Positions 48,234-56,000 of a stretch of DNA of 58,347 nt are shown piece by piece. The notes beneath the pieces were generated by a model that worked only from the letters and a program-made list of their open reading frames with translations, did not search any database and was not told the origin of the DNA. The position numbers were made by a program, and so were the translations under genes. The stretch is taken from positions 1-58,347 of the forward strand of contig CAKQEP010000011.1 in NCBI GenBank assembly GCA_934230325.1, given 5' to 3'. Source of the stretch: an uncultured Clostridia bacterium. GTDB lineage: Bacteria > Bacillota > Clostridia > Christensenellales > CAG-314. The stretch's first letter is position 1. Every line of letters starts with the position of its first letter.

Positions 48234-48653
48234 TTAAAAACTGCCCGCAATGACCGGCCAACCTATTTTTATATCGTCGCCTACCTGCGCTATTTGAAGA
48301 TTGACGGAAAATCCCGATATCGTAATGCCTTTTTTTAAGCAAGGACAAAAACAAAAGCGCGTAGAATACTCTGCGGATTTTTCTTCGAATCTCACACGCA
48401 AAGGCAACGGCGGCAATTTTTTTACCGTTATCGTGACGGCGTAGTAGTCGGCGGGAAGTTTTTTTACGTCGCAAGCGTCGCAAAACACGACGCAACCGCT
48501 TCCGTTTGGTTGGGTTTTTAAATGCGTATCCACTTTGTAGTCGTAAAAAACTTCGGCTTTTCCGTCTGCAAAAGCGTACAGCGGGCGGGGGCTTGCGGCA
48601 AAAACTGCCAAAACAAACAACCACGTCAAAAATAGCGGCAAAAATCTTTTCAT
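48234..48653 (-). CDS. Secreted Cys-rich protein of unknown function
   Basis: The 139-residue product, from the ATG at 48653, has a signal peptide (hydrophobic 4-22, cleavage near PLYA-FA) and a mature part with six cysteines in two clusters, GCVVFCDACD and RFCFCPCLKK. These could form disulfides or bind a metal. No SD is clear. A loose match to an AATACT -10 box lies 6 nt from the ATG. It lies between the M23 gene and divergent spmA/spmB, so a sporulation role is guessed from position only. No family is recognised. Confidence 0.6.
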   Translation of the reverse strand: MKRFLPLFLTWLFVLAVFAASPRPLYAFADGKAEVFYDYKVDTHLKTQPNGSGCVVFCDACDVKKLPADYYAVTITVKKLPPLPLRVRFEEKSAEYSTRFCFCPCLKKGITISGFSVNLQIAQVGDDIKIGWPVIAGSF

Positions 48654-48740
48654 ACCGAGAGTATTGCCGTTTTTAAAAAAATCAAACGTAATACCGCAAG
48701 ACAAGCCGTCATAAAATATTTGGTACGGAGGGTTTTTGCT

Positions 48741-49310
48741 TTGTCTGTTTTGTGGTTGATTATTATGCTGTCGGGCATCGTCGCTACCGCCCTAAAAAAT
48801 CCCGATGGTCTGCTTACCGTAATGACTTCCGGCGTATCCGAAAGTTTTGAGTTGTGCGTGACGTTGCTCGGCGCGTACTGCGTTTGGGGCGGTTTTATCG
48901 AAATTATGAAGGAGGCGGGCGCGCTTTCCGCTGCGGAAACGCTTTTAAAACCGATAATAACAAAACTTTTTGGCGAGTTGAGTCCCCGCGCAAACCAGTA
49001 CTTGTTGGTCAACGTATCGGCAAACCTTATCGGAGTGGCAAACGCAAGCACGCCTACCGCAGTAGCGGCGATAGAACTTATGCCAAAGGCAAAAAACGAA
49101 AAAATGTCCCGCGCGATGGCTACCCTCTTTTTGCTTAACGCCAGCGGGTTGGAACTCATTCCCAGCACGGTGATGGGGTTGAGAGCGGCGGCTGGCAGTA
49201 CAAGTCCCGCAGACATATTTTTGCCCTGCCTCATCGTGACGGTGGCAACGACGGCGCTGAGCATTGCGTTGGCGTTTTTGTTTTTTAAACCGAGTGAGGA
49301 CTCAAAATGA
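48741..49310 (+). CDS. spmA: Spore maturation protein A
   Basis: The 189-residue membrane protein is involved in spore core dehydration in relatives. SVLWLIIMLSGIVATALKNPDG at the start and NLIGVANASTPTAVAAIELM near residue 95 are typical SpmA segments; it also matches the nucleoside-recognition (Gate) fold. The start is TTG at 48741, with GGAGGG 8 nt upstream; an earlier in-frame TTG at 48720 would place the SD within the gene. It overlaps spmB by ATGA. Confidence 0.92.
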   Translation: MSVLWLIIMLSGIVATALKNPDGLLTVMTSGVSESFELCVTLLGAYCVWGGFIEIMKEAGALSAAETLLKPIITKLFGELSPRANQYLLVNVSANLIGVANASTPTAVAAIELMPKAKNEKMSRAMATLFLLNASGLELIPSTVMGLRAAAGSTSPADIFLPCLIVTVATTALSIALAFLFFKPSEDSK

Positions 49311-49813
49311 GCGCGTATATCGTACCCTTTTTGTTTGTGACGTTGCTGTTGAGTTGCGCGTTCAAAAAGAAATCCGCATACAACGCGATGCTTGCGGGGG
49401 CAAAAAAAGGCGCGGAAACCGTCGTAAACCTTTTTCCGCACGTTATGACGATAATTTTGGCTCTCAAACTGTTGCAGGCGGGCGGACTTGACCAACTATT
49501 GACAAAAATCGCGTCGCCGCTACTCACAAAGTTGGGAATCCCGCAAGAACTCTCGTATCTCGTCGTTTTGCGTCCGTTGAGCGGCAGCGGAAGTATCGCA
49601 ATGCTGTCGGATATTTTGAGCAAATACGGCGCGGACAGTTTTGTAGGGCGTTGCGCTTGTATGATAGTAGACGGCAGCGACACTGTTTTTTATATGGCGG
49701 GGATATACTTTGCAAAAACAAAGGTAAAAAACGTATGGCTCGTTATCCTTTGCGCCTTGTTTGTAAGCCTCGTAGGAGCGGTGCTCGGCTGCGCTTTGTG
49801 CCGACTGCTGTGA
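49307..49813 (+). CDS. spmB: Spore maturation protein B
   Basis: The 168-residue membrane partner of SpmA has ILALKLLQAGGLDQLLTKI near residue 47, LRPLSGSGSIAMLSDILSKYG (about 87-107) and the GSDTVFYMAGIYFAKTKVK motif (about 122-140), all typical of SpmB. It overlaps spmA by 4 bp, so the two are co-translated. It ends just before a strong hairpin. Confidence 0.95.
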   Translation: MSAYIVPFLFVTLLLSCAFKKKSAYNAMLAGAKKGAETVVNLFPHVMTIILALKLLQAGGLDQLLTKIASPLLTKLGIPQELSYLVVLRPLSGSGSIAMLSDILSKYGADSFVGRCACMIVDGSDTVFYMAGIYFAKTKVKNVWLVILCALFVSLVGAVLGCALCRLL

Positions 49814-49843
49814 CAATAGCGACGGGCGAAAAAGCCGTTAAAA

Positions 49844-49882
49844 ACCCCACAGCGGGGCGGGAAACCCGCCCCGCTGTGGGGT
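49844..49882 (-). terminator. Very strong terminator of the giant LRR gene
   Basis: An 18-bp perfect GC-rich stem (49844-49861 with 49865-49882, ACCCCACAGCGGGGCGGG) and a 3-nt loop are followed by TTTTT on the minus strand. It also lies 31 bp after the spmB stop on the other strand. Confidence 0.85.
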
Positions 49883-49961
49883 AGAAATGAAGAAACATTA
49901 GCCCCTTTTAAAAAGGGAAAGAAGGAGGGAAAAAACTGCTGTTTAATACTATTTTTTTATG

Positions 49962-50034
49962 CGGTTTGTTTCCGCAATAGATTGTCACGCCAAAAGCAAC
50001 AGATACGCTGTTGCTTTTGTATTGCAATGACAAT
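49962..50034 (-). repeat. Hairpin element copy D
   Basis: Read on the minus strand it opens with ATTGTCATTGC, has a 12-bp perfect inner stem CAAAAGCAACAG / CTGTTGCTTTTG, and closes with GGCGTGACAATCT, then GCGGAAACAAACC. Head and tail align with copies B and C in the 16.6-16.9 kb gap; the inner stem is unrelated but still pairs. Confidence 0.6.
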
Positions 50035-50064
50035 TGTAATCGTTGCGTTTAAACACGCGCGTTT

Positions 50065-53000
50065 TTAAGGCATCGCGTAGTTCCAGACGACGTTTGCGGC
50101 GGCGTCTGAGTACCATGCGTAGGTGAGCAAATCGGTAAACATTCCGTACCAGTCTTCCATAACGTCTATCTCAGACCTATCTATTACGTAGATGGTTTGC
50201 TCTGCCGTCCAGCCTTCAAAGACTCTTGCGGCGTTTAACGTAACCTTTTTGGGAATATAGATTGTTGCCGACGTGCAGCCTCTAAAGACGTACGTTTCTA
50301 TCAGCAAGTTTTCCGTCGGCTCTGCAAACTCGATGGTTTCGAGTTGGGTACAACCGGAGAACGCGGCTTGATTGATTTCTTTAAGGCTTGCGGGAAGCTT
50401 GATACTCTTAAGTCCGCTGTTTTCAAACGCGCTGTTTCCTAAGCTGTACAACTTGGCGTCTTCCGGAATGTTGAAAGTAGCAAGGTTTTTGCAATCTTTA
50501 AACGCGTAGTACTCTATTCTTTCTACCGTCTTGGGCAACGTAAACTCCGTCAAGCCGCTGTTTGCAAATACTGCCTGACCGATTAAGGTCAAGCCTTCGG
50601 GCAGAACAACGTTTTTGAGCGACGAGCAACCGTTAAACAAGTTGGTTTCCAACGACGCTATCGGTTTTTCGAATACGACGGTTTCCAACGCTTTGCTAAA
50701 CATAAAGGTGTTGATTCCCGTTTGTACTTCGCCTTTGATAATTACCGAAGTCAATCTGTCGCAATAACTAAACGACGAGATGCCTATGCTCTTGACTGTT
50801 TCCGGTAATACTATCGACATCAATCCCGAGCGCTCAAACGCACGGTCTTCTATCGCGGTAAGGCTCGTTGCGTTTGTCAAATCGACGGTTTCCAAAGCAG
50901 GCGTGTACTGGAAGGAGAACTGTCCGATACTTGTCAACTTGCTGCCTTCTTCGAAGGTGACGGTTTTGAGGTGCTTGCTGTAAGCAAACGCATAGAACCC
51001 GATTTCTCTTACCGTATTAGGTATGACCAAATCAGTCACGGTAGTACCTACAAACTGTCCTTCGCTTATGACTTCTACGCCCGTCAAGTCTAACGTCTTT
51101 TTGCCCCACGGATACGCCACCAACTTGCCGCCTGCGTCCAACAGCAAGCCGTCGTCGTTGGTTTTGAATACGGGGTTGTCTTGAGAAACGATAAACTCGT
51201 TGATTTCCGTACAGCCGCCAAACGCGCCCACGCCTATTTTGCTAAGCGTCGTGGGGATATACACCGTCTTGATTTTGGTGTTGAGGAAAGCGTAGTTTCC
51301 GATATTGACCAAACCTTGCGGCAATTCTAAATCTTCCAACATTACGCACTCTGCAAAAGCCTGCGTTTCTATGAGGGAAACCGCTCCGCCTTTAAATATT
51401 ACGCTCGTCAGGGATTCGCAATTATAAAACGCGTTTCCGTCTATTTTTTCTACAAGTTCCGTAATTGCGACGCTTTGCAAGCCGCTGTAACCAAACGTAC
51501 CCTTGCCGATAGTTTTGAGCGAAGCAGGCAGTTTGACTTGAATCAAGGATTTGCACATTTCAAACATACGACCGCTTAACGCCGTCAAACTGTCGTTAAA
51601 CGTTACGCCGGAAAGTTTTTCGCATCCCTCAAAGACGGCGTCGTCAAACTTGGTAACGCTACTCAAGTCTATGCTCGTCAAAGCGGAGTTTGCAAACGCC
51701 GACGTTCCGATAGCGGTAACCGACGACGACATAACGATGTTCTTTAATGTGCTGTCTCTAAACGTGCTGCTTTTAATTTCCGTTATACTGTCGGATATCG
51801 TCACCGTTTCTATGCCGGACTCGTAGAACATTCCCTCGCTTGTTTTGGTAACAAGCGGATAATCTCTAAAGTCAAACTCTCTCAAAGATTTTGCGCCTTT
51901 AAAGGTATTGTTGCCAAACGTCGTAATACTATCGTTAAATTTTGCGCTTGTGAGGTTTACGCAGTCCTGCATAAACAGCGTACCGAACACTGCGCTCGCG
52001 GGCATTCTCGAGAAGTCCGCCGTGCGTATTCCCGTGCCGCCCAACGCGTTGTTGCCCAAAACTCTCAGACTGCTCGGCATTACCGCGCCCGTACCTACGT
52101 ATCCGTTGTAGTACACGTCGGTAAGTTTGTCGCAGTACTGGAATACGCTTGCGCCCATAGTTTGCAATCTGCTCGGCAACACAACTTTTTCCAGCTCGTA
52201 GCATCTAAAGAATGTGTAAACGATTTTGTTGGCTACTGCGGGAGTATCTGCTTTGTCGGTTAGATGTTCTATCGTTTCGGGTATGACAAAACTCTTTAAT
52301 CCCGTGTACTCAAAGGTGTACATACCCAAATGCGTCAAGTTGGGCAAGCCGTCGAGATTTTCCACTTCGGTAAGAGAACCGCAGTTGGAGAACAATCCGT
52401 TGGGCAACGCTCTCAAGCTTGCGTTGTTTTGGAAGGTGGCTTTTGTGAGGTTGTAAGAGTAAGCAAAAGCGTACAGAGCGATAGACGTTACGCCCGAAGG
52501 TATGGTGACGGAAGTCAATCCGGAATAATAGAACGCGCTGTTGCCTATGGTTGCGATTCCCGTCAAGTCGATTTGACTAATCGCGCTACCGTAAAACATA
52601 TAGTCGGGTATTTTGGTAATATGCGTTTCCTGTGTGTTTAAGTCCACTTTTTTGAGCGAACTCGTATAACCAAACAAGTATCCGCCTATCGCCACGCTGC
52701 TAAAATCGCCTTCGAATTTTACGTAATTGAGTCCCGTGTTTCTGAATGCGCCGTAGCCGTAGGATTTGATACTTGACGGCAAGATAAAGGGGTTATCTTC
52801 CGTTGCCGTCGAGCCAAAACTCGTACAGTTGACAAACGCTTCCTTCTCTATCGTTGCGACGGAATCGGGAATATCGAATACTTTAAGCGATTGGCAGTTT
52901 AAAAACGCTGACTGACCTATCGATTTGAGGTTGTTGATTTTGGAGGACTGATAATTGCCGTTTTCGTCCAAATCCGCAACAAACTTGCCCGTACCGTCGT

Positions 53001-56000
53001 CCTTTGTCTTGTAGATAAACACTTCTTCCAGTTTCAGATTGCTGAAGAAAGCGAAGTTGCCTATCGTCTGAACTCTGTCGGGGATATACACTTTGGTAAT
53101 ATTACCCTGCGATTTGTAGGCGTAGTTGCCTATAGAAGTGACGTTTGCGGGAATTACCAACTCGGTTGTGGTAAGTTGTTTAATGGCGTATATTACCTTA
53201 TCGCCCGCCGCATTGTAAATGACGTTGCCGTCTTGGACGTAATCGGTAGAGCCTTCGGGGAATACTATCTCCGTCACATTGCGCGCGCCTTTAATCAAAT
53301 CTACAGGCGCGACTTTGACGGATTTGCTGTACGTGACTTTGTTGAGATTTGTACAGTTTTTAAAGATGTCTACGCCTATTGCCAAATCACCGGTTGTTTC
53401 GGGGAATACAAATTCCTTAATATAGGTGTTTTTAAATGCGTTTTTGCCTATAGTCTTCAACTCGCTCTTGCCTGCGTTTTCACCATCGGCATAGGTCTTA
53501 AACTCTATGTCGGTAAGTCCGCTGCTAAAAAACGCCTCAATGCCTATATCCCTGATTGTAGCGGGCAACACCATCGACTTTATCTCAAACAATCTGTAAA
53601 ATCCTCTGTTGCCTATCGTAGTAAACCCGTCGGGCAATACGTTTTTGGGATTTTCTCCCATTGCGTATTGCTTTAATCCTACGGTTTTAAGGTGGTCGCA
53701 ATCGGCAAATGCGTTTTGTTTTATCGTGTGCAAGTCGGATTTGCCCCTCTTTGCCTCGATTTCGTAATCGTCGGGGTATACGTCAATCGTTATCGATTCC
53801 AACGAAGTACACTTGTAAAACGCGTTGCTCTCAATCGTGGCGACGCTGGGCGGCAAGATTATGCTTTTCATCTTTTTGTTGTTGCTAAACATTTGACTCG
53901 TAATCAATGTCACGTTGTAACCCGTGAATTCTACGGAAATCAGATGCGGCATATTGCTAAACTCACCGCTCCCGCCGGCAAAATTGAGTCCTTTGGGTAT
54001 CGACAAATGCTCTATCGCGGTGGAATGGAAAGCAAATCTGTTTATTTTGGTAAGACTGTCGGGCAGGTTTATGTATTTAAGGTTTTTATTGTTTTGGAAA
54101 GCGTACGTTGCGATAGTCTTGAGTTTTGCAGGTTTGCCTTGCGTTTCGCCTTCGTATATGGGGTGGTCAACGTCTTCTATGTTGACGGTGGTGAGATTGC
54201 TCATATACGGGCCAACTACTCTTGCGCCTGCCAACGCAACACCGAAAGGATAGAATACGTAAGACCCTATGCTTTCTACCGACGCGGGTATGTTTACCGT
54301 TTCTAATGCGGTAAGTCTGCGCGAGAAGTAGTTTTTCATCATTGTAAGTCTGTCCGGCAACGTGAGAACTCTTAACGCATACAACTCGTGAAATGCTTCT
54401 CTCTCTATCGTGATAACTTTGTTGTTTACCTCGTCTGCGCGCTCAAAGTCTATGGTTTTAAGACCTGCAAGTCTGTCAAATGCGTAAGAACCTATCGCTA
54501 CTACCGTGTTGGGTACGTACACCCTTTCGAGGTTGGGACTCTCGGTAAAGGCGTATTGCGGGATTCCTACCAAGCCTTGCGGCAAAATTACTTCTTGCAA
54601 GGCGTAGCAATTTGCAAATATCTTGCTACCCAAAAGGATGTTTGCATTGTCTTCAAACACAACCTTTTTGAGTCCGATCGTGTTGGAAAACGCTCCCGAC
54701 CATATCGATACGACGGTGCTCGGGATTGTGAGTAATCCGTCGTTTGCCGAGTAACCTCTCGGACAGAAACACAATTCGTTTAATTCGCCCTCTGCGTTTA
54801 TCGTGTACAAAATACCGTCTTTTGAAGAAAACTTTGTACTGCCTTCTTCTACGTAGATGGCGGAGAGCAAGGCGCAGTCTTCAAAGACGCGAACTATGCC
54901 GTCGGTCGCTTTTAACGTAACAAGACTCTTTGGCAAGGTTATTTCGAGCAGCGTTATGCACTGCGCAAAGGCTTCGCCGCCGATAATCTCTATCTTGCTG
55001 GGCGTTTTGAAGGAAACTTTCTTCAACTGCGTGCAGCCGTAAAAGGCTCTGTCGCCTATTTCGACAACGTTAAGACCGATGACGACTTCCGTCAAGCCGA
55101 CGTGCCGTAATGCGGCGGTGGAAAGTATCAACGTTACGCTGTCGGGTACGATGTACTTGCCCGTCACGCCTTTGGGTATGTAGATAAGCGTCGTTATGTC
55201 TTTGTTAAACAATACGCCGTCTTGTACCGTAAAGTACTTGCTGCCTTCTTCCAAATTGATGTAGGCAAGGTTGTAACCGAATACGCCCGCAATGTTAAAG
55301 GTCGGTACGTCTTTGCCGATAGTAAGATGCGTTACGTAGTATCCGTATATTCCGCCGAATGCGTCGTTTTCAAAGGCAAGCGTCGTTTCGTCGCCGTTTG
55401 TCACGCCCGTGCTCTTTACCGTGACTTTGGTAAGTCGCGTGGTTTCACCAAACGCAAATACGCCTATCCCCTGAACGTTGGGAGCAAGTTCTACTTCCAA
55501 CAAGCGGCTACAACTGTAAAACGCGTACGGCGCTATCGACAGTTTGGGAGAATTTTCGTCCCCCGCAAAGACGAGCGTTTCCATATTGCTGCAATTTCTG
55601 AATGCCGACGCTTCTATCTTTTCTACCCACGCGGGTATCGTAACGGATACGACGTTGTAAAAAGATTCAAACACTCTCTCGCCTATCGTCGTTACGCCGC
55701 TCGGTATCTTTACGTCGCTGCTCGTGCCTTCCGGTACCCATACGAGTTTAGAACCCCTTTCTCCGCATACCATATTGTCCTTTACTACGTAGTCGCCGCC
55801 TTCGTTGGCAAAGGATACGTCGTTGAGAATTCTGCAGTACGCTATCTGACCTACCGCAAAATCTTTTAGGCGGGTAGTAAGTATGAGTTTTGTAAGCAAA
55901 CCAAGACCGTAAACCGCCCTTTCTTCCAACACGAGCCTATCCGCCGTTTCGCCTTCTTCCGCGTCAAGAAACTCCAACGTGGTAAGGTTGTATAGGTAGG

